Source: Neurospora crassa OR74A (taxonomy: Eukaryota; Ascomycota; Sordariomycetes; Sordariales; Sordariaceae). Taken from it: a stretch of 64,000 nt of DNA. Position 1 is the first letter of the stretch. The number at the start of each line of letters is the position of its first letter. This document shows, piece after piece, positions 1-11,976 of this stretch. The stretch covers positions 806,001 to 870,000 of the forward strand of contig NC_026507.1 in NCBI RefSeq assembly GCF_000182925.2, read 5' to 3'. A program made the translations under genes and the position numbers. The notes below the pieces were generated by a model. It was not told where the DNA came from. It saw nothing but the letters and a program-made list of their open reading frames with translations, and did not search any database.

Positions 1-894
1 TCTGGCTCCGGCGGCGGCGACGAGTCCAACCTCAATACCAACACCAATACCAACTCCACCCCATCCAAGCTTCGCTCTCGCCGCCGTGGCCGCCGTACTC
101 GCCCCAAAGTCTCTCTCTCTCCCAACCCCCGCCTCTTCGGCAAAGGCACGTCTCCTGACCCTCTCCAACCCTCTCAATCCCCTCACTTCCAACCCTCTGA
201 ACCCCCTCTCCAACCCTCCTCCCCTCAACCCCAATCCTCCCCTCCCCCTCCTCAACCCCAACCTTACTCCCGATACAGCCATCGCTCCCGCCCCGACCCC
301 CACCCCAAGAAACGCATCAAAAGAACCCCACCGTCCCCCAAAAAACCACAAATGGACGTAGAAGAATTACTCAACCGCGTCATAGAAGGCCAACTCAAAG
401 TAGCCAGACTCGCAAGACAGGGCAGACAAATGGAGGACTACAGGCTAGCACGACATGAGCAGCGAATTTCACAACCAAACTTGGACGACGGTGACGAAAT
501 GCCGGATATGGATGCAGAATTAGATGAGCTGGAGTACATTAAGCGGGTCAAGCGGAGAAGACAACAAGAGGAAGAGGAGGAAGAAGAAGAAAAACAAGAA
601 CAAGAAGAACAAGAAGAAAGGGAGAGGAAGAAGAAGAAGATGAAGAAGAGGGTGGCGAATGAGCGGCACGGGGCAATGGTGAGGAGGTTGAAGATTCATG
701 GGTCGTTGGATGCGGTGGAGAGTTTGAGTCAGGAGGAGAGTGTGGGGGTGGAGGAGAGTGTGAGGAGTGAGAGTGAGAGTGTGAGCGAGGAGGAGGAGAG
801 ACAGAAGAAAAGGAAACGGCTGGGACCGCCGGGAAGAGTGACGGATGAGACTTTGGCGGCGTTGGCGAGGGAGTATCCTGGTGCTATAGTTTAG
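1..894 (+). CDS. 3' part of a charged low-complexity protein (5' truncated)
   Basis: The first frame is open from the first base to a TAG at 892-894, giving at least 297 codons of a protein whose start lies outside the window. The visible part begins with a Gly/Asn/Thr-rich stretch and a basic patch (SRRRGRRTRPK), followed by a long Pro/Gln/Ser-rich segment. After Met at 352 comes a more regular, probably helical segment (MDVEELLNRVIEGQLKVARL) and then a run of Glu/Lys (about 600-650). The C-terminus is Ser/Glu-rich and closes with a better-conserved-looking tail (PPGRVTDETLAALAREYPG). The composition suggests a nuclear or nucleolar protein, but I recognise no domain and assign no function. 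Translation could not start at 352, because the frame is open far upstream with the same amino-acid character. Confidence 0.6.
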   Translation, partial: SGSGGGDESNLNTNTNTNSTPSKLRSRRRGRRTRPKVSLSPNPRLFGKGTSPDPLQPSQSPHFQPSEPPLQPSSPQPQSSPPPPQPQPYSRYSHRSRPDPHPKKRIKRTPPSPKKPQMDVEELLNRVIEGQLKVARLARQGRQMEDYRLARHEQRISQPNLDDGDEMPDMDAELDELEYIKRVKRRRQQEEEEEEEEKQEQEEQEERERKKKKMKKRVANERHGAMVRRLKIHGSLDAVESLSQEESVGVEESVRSESESVSEEEERQKKRKRLGPPGRVTDETLAALAREYPGAIV

Positions 895-1516
895 TAGGGC
901 TTGGGAGAGTAAATGTGAGCGAGTGAGGATGTAGGTAAATGGATCTGGTCTTTGGTTTGGAGACGGATGGATGGATGGCGTTTGTCGGTTCAATTATCGT
1001 TCTTACGGCTTGGTTTACCAGCTATTCATCTCTCATCTCTTTGTGTTGGTACGTTAGTTTATGCCCTCGTTTTAGACATCAGTTTATGTTATTGCTTTCC
1101 TTACTGAGCCTTCCATATCCTGAAAAGTGTCCAGTCGTGACTTGTGAAGTTTGGGTCATCAATAGGTTTCTTCTGTTCCCATTCGAATCAATGGATGTGT
1201 TTACCTAGGCAAGTAGAAATCCCCACCCGATATCCATACCAACCAGAACTTAAACATTACTCGCTAAAAGATGCGATTCTATAATCAATACCATAATGTT
1301 TACCTGAACTCCGAAACCCTGTCTCGCCACCAGTTCAGGTATACCCAAAAGCAGCCAAGCCTCGCTCGACCCATGCTTGCCCGCTCCAAGTCCCAGGGTC
1401 CTTCATGCTTTCATCCTTTCAAAAATATAACCGTCATGTTCTCCATGAGCATTGAAACTCCTCTTTACAATACCCATCCATCCCATTTGCAATTAATCAT
1501 CACATACTTGCCTCAC
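895..1516. other. Convergent intergenic region
   Basis: About 620 bases between two convergent genes. It holds only short unconvincing frames in both directions and presumably contains the two 3' untranslated regions. No repeat or RNA gene was recognised. Confidence 0.5.
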
Positions 1517-3919
1517 CTACCGCTCACCCTTCCCATTTCCCTTCCCCTGCTCTTCCTTTCTCTCCCTTGCCTCCTCAACATCCTTCTCAAACCCACACCC
1601 AACCACCTTCCCCGTCACCCACTTGACCCCCTTCCCTCCTCCTCCTCCTCCTCCTCCTTCTCCATCAGGACAAGCAACAACACACTCGGGACATATCCTC
1701 ACGCGATGCCATGCCGTAGCCAAATTACCCCGCACGTTATATATCCCCGCATGAGACTCGGGTTGGGTATTGTAGGCTTCATCGATAGCTTTAACTATCA
1801 AGGTTGTGCAGTTTTGATTTTTATCATCCTTAATACTACTACCCTCCTCGCTGGCGTTCGTCGTGGTGGTATTGGGATTGGGAACGACAGAAGAAGAAGA
1901 AGCCGGAGGTAATAAATGGCTGGAATACTTCCACCGCTTCCACGTCCATGTCTTGTTGCCGTAGCAAGGAGTCGTCGCAGGGTTGTTATTACAATCGTCA
2001 ATCAGCTCCGCCTGATCCCATGTCCGTCCGTTGTCGAGGGAGACGTCCACGCGGGCGATGGCGCGGCCGCCGCCTGAGTAGGCGTAGCCTTGCATGGTGA
2101 TGGGGATTTTGGGCTTGGTTTCAACGGGGGATGGGCCCGATGGGGTAGCAGTGGTGGTAGTCGCGGTGGCAGTCTTGGAGCACCCAACCTTCAGCCCATC
2201 TACACCTGCCAAATCGACGGTCGTCTCTTTTTGCTTATTATCATGGCTCTGGTACTTGCCCTTCAAACAATCACTTCCTACCCAAACCCCCGTAATTGCT
2301 GACGTGACTGGCATCTCCTGTATACTCTTCGCCCGCTCCCAATCCGGGTTCGCGCCCTCATTCGGACCAAAGCTTTTGTAATCTCTTCGTTGCCATTGGC
2401 TCGGACTCTCCTCATCCGACACCACAATTTTGTTTAGCCATTTGACCGAGCGAGCAGCCACATGACCGGGTACGATGGCCCTTAGAGGAAATCCATGGTC
2501 GCGAGGCAGAGCGCGCCCGTTCATGCCGAAGGCGAGGAGGACATCACCGGTAGGATCGAGGGCTTTGGACAAGGGGATAGAGGCGCCGTAAGCTTCAAGG
2601 GCGGAGAACTGGACATGGAGGTCCTTTTGGGAGGGGATGTCGTCGCCGCCGTCAGAGTTGGAGGATGGGGAGGAAGAAGGCTGGACAGGAACGGCCGTAG
2701 CAGTAGATGGGTCGGCGACCTTCAACCCAGCATCCTTCAACACATCCCTCAGCAAGACGCCTTCCCATTCCGCATTACTGATAGCGCCCACGCCCCACTG
2801 TAACCCGTTCGTTTTGCCCGCGTGGCGCGTCATGTCATTCCGTCTGTTGCCCGAGCACTGCAGCGTGGCCGTGACCTTGTGTCTCCGAAACCTCTCCTTC
2901 AACTCCTTGAGGGTGTAGCCCCGTGTCTCTCCGTCCGGCAACTCCACGCTGAGAACATGCTTCTCTTCTGGGGCATCATCCACCACAGGCACCCACATGT
3001 GATGCCGCACATAGAACACGTTTTCATCCGTCTTGAAGTCTGCTCCCACCAAGTCGGACGGAGTCTCGGCGTTCCGCGGCTTCGCCGTATGCGTCACCAA
3101 CCGCTCATCCCTCTCGGGATCATTTTCGAACGGGTCCTCTATTTTGTCCATCTTTGGCCTTTTCGTTACCGGGTCTAGGTCATCCATGTGGATATACCCG
3201 ATACAGTATTGCTCTAGAATGTCGCGGACGTAGGGCGAAGTCTTGTGAATCGTGAAGATGTCCCAGTATGGCTCGATCGGACCACCGGCCGCCCGCAGAA
3301 TCACGTCCCCGCCTGGGTGCGCGCCGACCCAGGATGTGATGTCGTAGACTTTGTCGGCGTAGGTGACCCAGGGGGTGTTGGAGGCGGAGGAGTGCTGGGA
3401 TCGAATTTCGGAGAGGCGAAATCGGGGGAGGGAGAGAGGTTCACGGAGGTCGTCGGTGGTTTCTTTGGGTTGTTGGGAACTCTCTTCCTCTGGAGAGGGC
3501 GGCGGTGGTGGTTCTTTATCTGGATCCTCGTCTCGACCGGTCTGGTTAATATTGAGCTTAGCTTTGGTCTTGCTCTTGTTGTCATGTTCGCGATCACGGT
3601 TGTAGAGATAGGAAGCCAGGACAGCAACGCCAGTGCCTACGGCCAGACTAGTGGGCGCGGCGCGCGCTTGTCGGGGAGGGGTTCGAGTTTGTCGATCCTT
3701 TGGACCTCGAGGAGCATCATGTTTCGGCGGTTTTGGGGAGTTCGGCGTAGTAGAAGCAAAAAAGGCACGGTCGTGAAGAAAGCGGGTGTGTATCGTAAAG
3801 GAGCGACATGAGTTCGAGACGGTTGTTGTTGGTGGTGTAGGTACTAGTGGTGTAGGTCGGCGAGATGCAAGTCGGAGCAGGTCGCCTGCGAGGCGGGCGG
3901 CAGGCCGTGCAGAAGCCAT
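1517..3919 (-). CDS. Sulfite oxidase (cytochrome b5 / molybdopterin type), mitochondrial
   Basis: Uninterrupted 800-residue protein. The N-terminus is rich in Arg, Ala and Ser, like a mitochondrial presequence, and is followed by a hydrophobic segment (about 90-106), as expected for delivery to the intermembrane space. Next comes a cytochrome b5 domain (about 163-243) with the HPGG haem motif at 201-204 and a second haem-ligand His near 225. The molybdenum-cofactor domain follows, with the Mo-binding Cys355 in QCSGNRR and the family motif LPRDHGFPLRAIVPG. The last part is the Mo-co dimerisation domain (YAYSGGGRAIARVDVSLD and onward). No FAD/NADH domain follows, so this is sulfite oxidase (sulfite to sulfate) and not assimilatory nitrate reductase. 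It is longer than animal sulfite oxidase because of Ser/Thr-rich inserts and a C-terminal Gly-run tail. Family assignment is firm; localisation is inferred. Confidence 0.9.
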   Translation of the reverse strand: MASARPAARLAGDLLRLASRRPTPLVPTPPTTTVSNSCRSFTIHTRFLHDRAFFASTTPNSPKPPKHDAPRGPKDRQTRTPPRQARAAPTSLAVGTGVAVLASYLYNRDREHDNKSKTKAKLNINQTGRDEDPDKEPPPPPSPEEESSQQPKETTDDLREPLSLPRFRLSEIRSQHSSASNTPWVTYADKVYDITSWVGAHPGGDVILRAAGGPIEPYWDIFTIHKTSPYVRDILEQYCIGYIHMDDLDPVTKRPKMDKIEDPFENDPERDERLVTHTAKPRNAETPSDLVGADFKTDENVFYVRHHMWVPVVDDAPEEKHVLSVELPDGETRGYTLKELKERFRRHKVTATLQCSGNRRNDMTRHAGKTNGLQWGVGAISNAEWEGVLLRDVLKDAGLKVADPSTATAVPVQPSSSPSSNSDGGDDIPSQKDLHVQFSALEAYGASIPLSKALDPTGDVLLAFGMNGRALPRDHGFPLRAIVPGHVAARSVKWLNKIVVSDEESPSQWQRRDYKSFGPNEGANPDWERAKSIQEMPVTSAITGVWVGSDCLKGKYQSHDNKQKETTVDLAGVDGLKVGCSKTATATTTTATPSGPSPVETKPKIPITMQGYAYSGGGRAIARVDVSLDNGRTWDQAELIDDCNNNPATTPCYGNKTWTWKRWKYSSHLLPPASSSSVVPNPNTTTTNASEEGSSIKDDKNQNCTTLIVKAIDEAYNTQPESHAGIYNVRGNLATAWHRVRICPECVVACPDGEGGGGGGGGKGVKWVTGKVVGCGFEKDVEEARERKEEQGKGNGKGER

Positions 3920-4930
3920 TGCGTGTGAGGTCCTGCAAGCTGTACAGCTGTCTGTCTGTGCTGGGTATGTATGTCGATGTCGTCGTCTATTATATCATCG
4001 GTCGTCGTCCGAGTGCCGTATCTTTCGTTCCGTCAGCTATTCACCGAGAACCGGATGTAAGCGCCAGCAACGATGAGGATACACACATTGACTGGTTCAG
4101 TTGTTGGCAAGGAAAGGAATGGAGGTAGGAAGGAAAAAGAAGGAGACAGAATTCGCCAACAAAAAAAAGAAAGGCAGGAGTTGAAAAAAGTAAGGAGTCC
4201 CACAGGTTAGGTGGAGGTAGAACAACCAGAGCAAGTTCGAAGGGCAAGACTTGTTGTACTTGTACCTATAAGTGGAAAGATCACCACTTCTCGTCCAGAC
4301 TTGTAGACTTTCCCAGAATCCTTCCTGTTACCTTTGCTCGTTATCATTGCCTACCTAGGTACCTGCGCGTCCACACACCGCCGTCGTCGGTATAACGCAC
4401 GATAACAAACAAACAAACAAACAGATCAACAAGTGATCACGAGTTCCCCGATAATCCAATCCAATCCAGTCCAGCCACTTTCGACAAGACACGCAGCTCG
4501 TACATGCTTCCGACCTGCGTGCTGCGTACTACAACCAGCCCAGTCAGTCAGTCAAGTGACAGTCGGTCAAGATGGTACCTACCTACCTACCTACCCTAGC
4601 TAGCTACCTATCGTACCTGTACCTGAATCGCGTTGGGTAATGGGAATGGGAAGCATGGCTGACTGACTGGCTGAATGGCTGTGGCCAACAAGGTGCTTGT
4701 TTGGAACAAAAGTAGAAGAAGGAGTGTCTGCTTGACCCGTCAATTGCCGTCAACGTAGAGGATGGATCGCTTGACGTCAGGGGGTCCATTGGGCGGGTCC
4801 TGTAGCGTTGCATCCGCCGACTTCGTTCAGCGCTGGTCTTGGCGCTATGACCGCTGGGACTCGCTGGGAAGGAAAGCAGGGGTACGAACGGTAAGGTAGG
4901 GGCCCGCTGATGAGATAGGGGTCAAGGGTC
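3920..4930. other. Upstream region of sulfite oxidase, up to the transposon
   Basis: About 1 kb of unique-looking DNA without a convincing gene. It contains simple repeats: an AAAC run near 4405-4425 and a TACC run near 4575-4600. A TGACGTCA palindrome lies at 4772-4779. The promoter and 5' leader of the sulfite oxidase gene should lie here. Confidence 0.45.
4772..4779. promoter_or_regulatory. CRE/ATF-like palindrome TGACGTCA
   Basis: A perfect 8-bp match to the binding site of CREB/ATF-type bZIP factors, about 850 bp upstream of the sulfite oxidase start. One such site can occur by chance, so function is only possible. Confidence 0.25.
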
Positions 4931-4938
4931 GGGGCGGG
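4931..4938. repeat. Target-site duplication, left copy (GGGGCGGG)
   Basis: GGGGCGGG directly precedes the left terminal repeat. The same eight bases directly follow the right terminal repeat at 12170-12177. An 8-bp direct repeat on the outer side of both inverted repeats is the expected insertion footprint of a cut-and-paste element. Confidence 0.7.
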
Positions 4939-4958
4939 TTATCTCAGCGCTCAGACCC
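4939..4958 (+). repeat. Left terminal inverted repeat
   Basis: TTATCTCAGCGCTCAGACCC. It matches the right terminus (12151-12169, minus strand) at 16 positions with one gap. It lies in GC-rich DNA just outside the RIP-mutated core. The next bases contain short palindromes (CCCGGG, CGTGCACG) but not the GCA-loop hairpins of the right end. Confidence 0.65.
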
Positions 4959-5559
4959 ACCTTGAGCTCCCGGGCGTGCACGGACCTGTAACGAATACCA
5001 CAATCTCAGTATTTTATTGATAAATTGAATTTTTTTTCCAAACCGGGCAATATTTTGGCCCTCCGCTCAAGGAGGTCTAAATACACAACTCAATTAGAAT
5101 TGCGTAGAGGTTGACTAACCCCCTAGAATATTAACCTCAACACCATAACTTCACAACAATACGTCGCATTACGAGGGTTTCTGGTTAATTCAGATTACAA
5201 AAATTATAGCTTTCCAACGGTATCAATTTCATTATCATCACTATAGAGGAAGACTCCCAATACGAGGATACGCAATCTATTTATAGTTTCCTAGCCTATA
5301 TACAATATTATTATAATTGCTCCCAAGTACAACTATATTACTAACGTACCTCTTTAGCAGCTAGACTATTAGGAATTGAAGAATTATCTACTTTCTCTTT
5401 TACTCTATTCAATATTTAAATCCTAAATTATATACAAATAGAGTAAAACGTCGATAATAGAGTAGATTATAATAATACGCCTATAGAGGATGATAATTAT
5501 AATATTATTAAAAAGATATTCGACTTTTAGGTTCGCCTCCGATTAAGGTATAGTAAGTA

Positions 5560-8250
5560 TGTAATAAGAGCAATAATAAAGAAATAAGTTATTAAGTTAA
5601 AATTGTTTAATATTAAAGTATTTATAGTAGAGTAGTTTAAAGTTAGGCGTAGAAGTATAGATTTTACTAACTTTTTCGACGAAGATAACAATATAAAGGA
5701 AGTTTTTAATAATAGTGGTTTTATTATTTAGTATACTACTAATATACCTAATAATCTAAATTACCCTACTTTTATACTACGTAAAGAGATATAGGCCTTG
5801 TTTATTAAGCTATCCTTCGGATAGTTTAAGGTTGAAAATATTTATTAAGGTGATAAACTAACTATTATTTCTTAATTAAATAGTTTATTTTAATTAGAGA
5901 ATACTTTGAAAGAGATTTGGCTAACCTTTAGAATTACTACTCCTAATATAGTTACTATAATTTTATAGTTTATAGTTAACCAGTTTAAAACGATAAATAT
6001 TATTAAAATAGTTGATATCGATGAGGAATATTATAGCTGTATTGTTCTTATTATAATTATATTAATATCTAGCTATATTAAGAAGAAGAGTACTTTTCTT
6101 CGTCGTATTTTTAATCTTTATTTTCTTTTAATTAGAATATTTAGGAGGGTTATTTAAACATTATCCGGGATAGGTATTATATTATTATATATAATATTTA
6201 ATAAATTACTTAACGTAATAGTATAATAAATAAAGTACAACCTTAAACGAGTAATATATAATTTTAATAGCGTTATTATATATAATAATTTTAATTATAA
6301 AGATATTGTTCGGGAATTAGTAAGAAGAAAGTAAAATTAAATAGTTAATTTAATTATAGTTAATTTAGTTTTATGCCCTAAATTATATAGCCCCCTTTAA
6401 TAATTATTATTTAATAGAATTAAGAAATTTATATAGAAGATAGTAGTAAATTATATATTCCTAAGGTATAAAAGTACTAATATTACTACCCATTGGCTTA
6501 TAGATTTCGCCCTCAAGTTTTTATTTCTTTATACTACTAATAATATTACTATTAAGAAAAAATTATTGGTATTTCCTATTATTAAATAAGTAAAGTATTT
6601 AGAATTATTAAATTTCTAAATTAGTGCAATTTACAAAGACGAAGGAAAATTTAAAGGTATTTATTGTATTTACGAAGAGCTATAGAATAATCGCTTTGTA
6701 TTTAATAAATTTAAGTTAATTTATTGTTTAATCCTTGTCTATAGCGATTAAAAGATAACGTTTTTTATTAAATATATTTAGTATTACAAAATCGAAGTTA
6801 GCAAATAGTAGGAGTAGAAGAAATAGATATTTCCTATATTTACTTTATTCTACATTAAGATTAATTTTATTAAAATACTATTCCAATACTTTTGGGACGG
6901 GGGAAAGGATATAGCCTTTTCTACTACAATAATTTCTTTAAATATTTTCTTTTTCTAGCGTTTAAAGAATATTAAAAAGGAAAAAATTAAGTACTACTAA
7001 GTAATGCCCCTTGTTATGTATGGGTTTTAAGCTAGAGTCCTTGTATTTCTTATTTTTAAGTTTATTAAGTATAGAAATTTCAATAATTTAATTATTAATA
7101 GTATAAAATTAATAATAGGAATATTAATTGAGGAGGAAGGAGCGATTAATAATAATAATAATAACGATAATAATAATAGCGATAATAGGCAATAGACTAC
7201 TTCTATATAATAAATATTTGATTATATTTAGGATATAGTCTTTTCTATATAGGGTTAGATTAGGGAATATTCCGATATTAATATTTATATTAATGAGAAT
7301 ATTAATACCGATATTAATATCGATGTCGGTGGGGATGGATCTATACTACTAATAGGACCCACTTTAGTTTTAAAAATTAATATTAAATTTTGAAGCTATT
7401 ATAGATTAATGTAAATAGTGTTAATTCTTCTATCGATTTACGAAGCAATCCGAGTAGGCGATTATAGTTTTCTTCGGGATATTATTCCTATTCTCCCTAT
7501 AATTTTTTATAGGGGAAAATTATAGAATTATAGCCTAGAAATATTCTACTTTGCATAGCTTCTCTATAAAGATATTTTAGACGATGCCCTTCGGAATACT
7601 ATTTTTAAAGGTAGTTTAGTTCGTTCTATTACTGCTAGTAGTAAGTATAAACCTATTAATTTAATGTTAGAATATTGGAATAGAGTATATATTATTAATA
7701 TTAAGAATAATAAGAATTCTACTTATAATATTAAGGCTACCTTTATACATTTAGCTTTCAATTCTAATATTCTTACTATTATTCGTAAAGGAGTTGAAAG
7801 ATTATAGGGACGTACTGCAAAAAGTACCTATATTATTAGTAATCTATTTATTAATATTATTTCTTATATACTTAAATTGTATAAGGATAGTATAATAAAG
7901 AGGAAGATAATGCCTAATTTTGAAGCTTTTGATATACCGGATATTTATCTTCTTAGGTAATAAAATTTAATAGAGAAGTTAATTAATTAGAATAAAGTTA
8001 TCCTATTTCTAGTTAATATAATTAATTAGAAGTATATACTAGAATTAATTGAATATACTATTTAAAATAGTATTATTAATTATAGTAAAGAGGGTGGACG
8101 GTTGTTCGAAGAGGGTATAGAAGATTTATAGGATTTTACTCTTAATAATAATATTAAAGATATTTATATTGAAGATAAGTAGTAAGTTAGACTTTAGAAT
8201 TTGTATATAATATTAGTAAAAGATTGAATAAAAAGTAAGAAATTAGTAAA
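5560..8250 (+). pseudogene. RIP-degraded DUF6589-type gene (possible transposase)
   Basis: One frame (codon starts with position mod 3 = 2) can be followed for about 2.7 kb, broken only by stops of the kind RIP makes from CAA, CAG or TGG. Readable blocks resemble the fungal DUF6589 family. These are a YNNFNYKDIVRE block near 6285-6315 (expected YDNFNYKD), a VYSDQK block near 6737-6755 (expected GDQ), and LFYIKINFIK near 6845-6875 (expected LFH). Downstream are NYSLEIFYFA near 7515-7545 and a long block near 7560-7790 with KPINLMLEYWN. The Asp-to-Asn and His-to-Tyr changes fit C-to-T/G-to-A mutation. DUF6589 has no proven function; its position inside TIR/TSD borders suggests a transposase, which is an inference. 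Start and end are approximate. Confidence 0.6.
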
Positions 8251-9699
8251 AAGAAAGGAGTTCAATTCAATTTATTCTATACACCTTAATTGAATACCTT
8301 ATAGTATACCCTTTTGTAGAGTAATTATTAATGGCACCGAGAGATAGTACGTCTTACGGCGGTTTTACGTCTCCTATTCCTTAGATTGGCTATATACGTA
8401 ATTAATATTAAAATTTAAAGATAAGAAGGATTTGAGAGAGGTTAGTAATATAATAATTAAGTATTTAAAAAAGAAATAAGGTATAAGTAGGGAATTAAAT
8501 ATATAAGTTTTCTAAACTTATACTAGTAGTAGTTGCGGGCGTCCCTTTAACTATTATACTACGGGCATCCCTATAGTACTTCCAGTAGGATTAGTAATAG
8601 TATAATAATTAGAAATAGATTATATTAATTAATTAAAACGTTTTAAGAGTATTTACGAAGTATAGGAGGATTATTAGACGTAATAATAATTATCTTTCGT
8701 TGAAAGGGTTAAATTTAGTAATGTTTTAGCTAGTATTGTACCCTTAAATCTGAAATTAAGCTACTAAGTATCTTCCCATTTTAGCATTTTAGTATACGGT
8801 TTAAATTTTTAATATATAATTTAGAATTAATAATAATAAATATTAATATATAGATATTTATATTATATTTATCTTTTATAAATTAGTAATCCTTAAATTA
8901 GGGTCCTAAATTACCTTTTCTTTCCCTTTCCTTTTATTGCTAGTAATCTTTGAATTAACCGGGCTGCTATTGGGAATGTAATTATTTGTATGTTATACTT
9001 ATATAATATAGCTATTTGAGTAGTAAATTATACTAAAATATTAGTAAAGGGGGTATACGGTCTTTCTAGGCTTGGTTAATTACAATAAGGAATTGTTAAT
9101 AATAATTTAATAAGTTTATTAAATTAGCGATTTATATTTTCCTAGCCTTTTTATAGTATTAATAGATTTATTATTTTAGTTAGCCCTACTTTATATACAA
9201 TCCCTATATCGATTTGAGCTTTAATTTTATTATTTCTTTAATATTCTTAATATTCTTCCTTACGCTTTAAAGGAATATATAGAGGAGTTTCAATTTGAAT
9301 TTAAGGGATAATTATAGTAAAGGTAGTAATAATAGTACAATTTAATATATTAGTTAAGAAAGAACTAGTAAAATTAGAACGAATAGGTAATATAATTATA
9401 GTTAGAGAATTAGTAAGACTAAGACGAGTAGGCAATATAGTTAAAGAATTATAAGGGTTATTAATAATTATAGAAATACGTAACTGAGGTTAGATTTATT
9501 ATAGCAATAGCCGAGGGTGATCTTTTTCCTAATCTTTATAAATTTTAGCTACTAAAGATAGATAGAATTCGATAAGAGTTTCAATATACTCTTCTTTATA
9601 CTCCTATCCTCTTATAGTTGGGAGCTTCTCTTCTAATTTATTAATATTATTAAAAGGAAGTACTTTATTTCGATAAGTATTTAAATTATCGGTAAAAAG

Positions 9700-11640
9700 A
9701 CGTCCTACTATATATTATAGCCGGATTAATATTAGTATTTCTAATATAATTTCGAATATTCAATTCGCTTTAGGGATAAATTCTTATATTTTTTCTTTAT
9801 ACTAATTATTAATATACGATACTACCTTATTTATTAATAACCTAATTATTAGTTTATTAAATACTTTATTCTAATTATATTTTAGTATTACTAGAATTCT
9901 CCCGAATAATAGCGTATAATTGCTCCCATTATAATACTTACTAGTAGGGATAGGCCTTTTGTACTCGAAATCTTTATTATATAGTTTTTAAAGATAATTA
10001 AGAATAGCCTTCCGAAAATAAAGTGCGTTGAGAAATTCTATAAAAAGTGGGTCCTATTTTTAATATTTAGTGCGAACCTTATCGTTAGGTTTCGACTATT
10101 TAATTTTATAAGAGAATTCGTACAATAAATAAAAATCGTTAATATTTAGCAATAATTTATTATTAGACTCTACCTCTTTTTCTTCTTTATTATTATCGTT
10201 ATCGGCGATATTTTCTTTATTTATTAATATAATAACATTTATTAGCCTGCTAGATACTCTTGGAGTATATAGTTAATAGAAATGTTATTATTATTATTAT
10301 TATTATTATTGTTTTTATATTCGCCTTCTAGGTTACTTCTCATTTGAGCTAAAGTAATTAAATACCTAGTATAGGATAAAGAAGTATATTTTTCCTTGCA
10401 AATTATTATTCTACTTCTTTTGTATCGCTCTTCTAAAACGCTATTAAAGGTTAGTAATATTAAGAGTAGGAGGTATATTAAATTAAATTACTCGAATAAT
10501 ATTAGGAAGATTTATACTTATATTTAGAAAGACGGTAGCTAAATATATACAATAATCGGTTAATTTAGTAGCAAAATCCTATTATATAATATCTTTATCC
10601 GTTGGATAAATTAAAGAGTCGTATAATTTAATAATTTTGCAGCCTATTTCCTTACTAAAACTATAGTTTTTATATAGATAGTTAATAAGAGTATTCTTTA
10701 CTATAGTTAAGTTATTGTAGTTATCGATATAAATAATAGTTTTTGGAATATTCTATTTAATTAACAGTATAAACCCTTTAATAAGAAAAATAAAACAATA
10801 GAAATTTCTAAGGCAATTCCGAAGAAGAGGCTGAATAATAATAGAGATTTTTAGTCTATCTACAGAAGTTTTAATAATTTTAAGGTTTTTAGTATTAAAA
10901 CCGGCCTTTTTAATAATAAAGTCTTAATAGATTCTAATTAACGTAACCGTATAGCCAAACTACGGAATATTCTTAGGTAATAATAGCTGTAAAGTATATA
11001 GATATTGAAATTTCTATCGAAATTCGTACTATTTTAATACGTAATATAGTTTATTAATAGTAAAAAGACCAATCCATTTATAGAATTTTGGGGATTGTAA
11101 TATAGCTTTAAATTTTATATTTATTATAAGTTTTGGGTTTAATAGGATATAGGTATAATTACCGTATTAAATTTAGTTCTAAATATCCTGGTTCTATATA
11201 CGAATTAGTAGGATTCTAATATAAAAGGGGGGCAAAAAGCTTACTCTTAGGGTTACATCTTTATTTACCTATATTAACTTTAAATCTAGCACTTTAGTAG
11301 TAATATTATTGTATTAATTTTCTCTAAGCTTAGTAAATAATACGATTTATATTGTGATTTTATTATATAAAGCTAAAAATACATATAGAACAATGCTTTT
11401 TCCGTAGCCTATTACTATAATTAAAATTATATCCTTTTATTCGTATATTAGTTGTATTACTATTTAAATTTAGCCTTTTCGAAGCTCTCTATTATTACCA
11501 ATAATATTTTTTATAACCCTTAGTACGCATTAGGGATTAATAGGGGCGTTAATATCGGAATTTATAGCGTTAAATATAGTACTAATAGAATAAAAATTCG
11601 AAGAAAAAAAATAATACGTCGTAAAGATAAGCGAATTGCA
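9700..11640 (-). pseudogene. RIP-degraded RecQ-like DNA helicase
   Basis: Several helicase motifs fall in one minus-strand frame. Motif I reads IGYGKSIVLYV (Gly codon at 11409). Motif II reads TINKLYYVLK near 11058, where DEAHYV is expected and Asp, Glu and His are all changed as RIP would do. Motif III reads FGYTVTL, where FGCTATL is expected. A segment PKTIIYIDNYNNL lies near 10720. Motif VI reads INLPNIIRVI (Arg codon at 10494) followed by FNIPPTLNITNL and RFRRAIQK. Distances between motifs I, II and VI are exact multiples of three. All stops are TAA, TAG or TGA. Order and spacing fit RecQ/telomere-linked helicases of fungi. It is clearly non-functional. Whether it was part of the transposon or cargo cannot be decided here. 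Confidence 0.72.
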
Positions 11641-11957
11641 CTCGGAGGATAAGATAGTTATAATAATTATACTTACAAAATTTTAAAAAATTAAAATAAA
11701 ATATAGTATTATAGTAAATAACTAGTCGGCCAACTAATATATATCAACACCTAATTTTTTTACATTTATACAAAAATTTAACACTTTTATTAGACGCATT
11801 AAAAAACTAATTATACTATTGGATTCGTTTCGTCGAATAGATTCTCCCTATACCTATTAAAGTTCCAGAATTTCCTTTTTTATTTTGTTGTTATGGAGTC
11901 TTGCTGGGAAGTTAGTGATTTTGTCCCAGCTTCTACGACTCCTATCTAATTAGGAAT

Positions 11958-11976
11958 TCAGACCTCTTTTTTGGGC
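11958..11976 (+). repeat. Internal inverted copy of the right-terminus sequence
   Basis: TCAGACCTCTTTTTTGGGC is perfectly repeated in inverse orientation at 12140-12158, next to the right terminus, with a 163-bp spacer. The bases before it (from about 11943, CTATCTAATTAGGAA) also resemble the terminal TTATCTCAGAA. The last 227 bp therefore look like a small unit with its own inverted ends. Confidence 0.7.
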
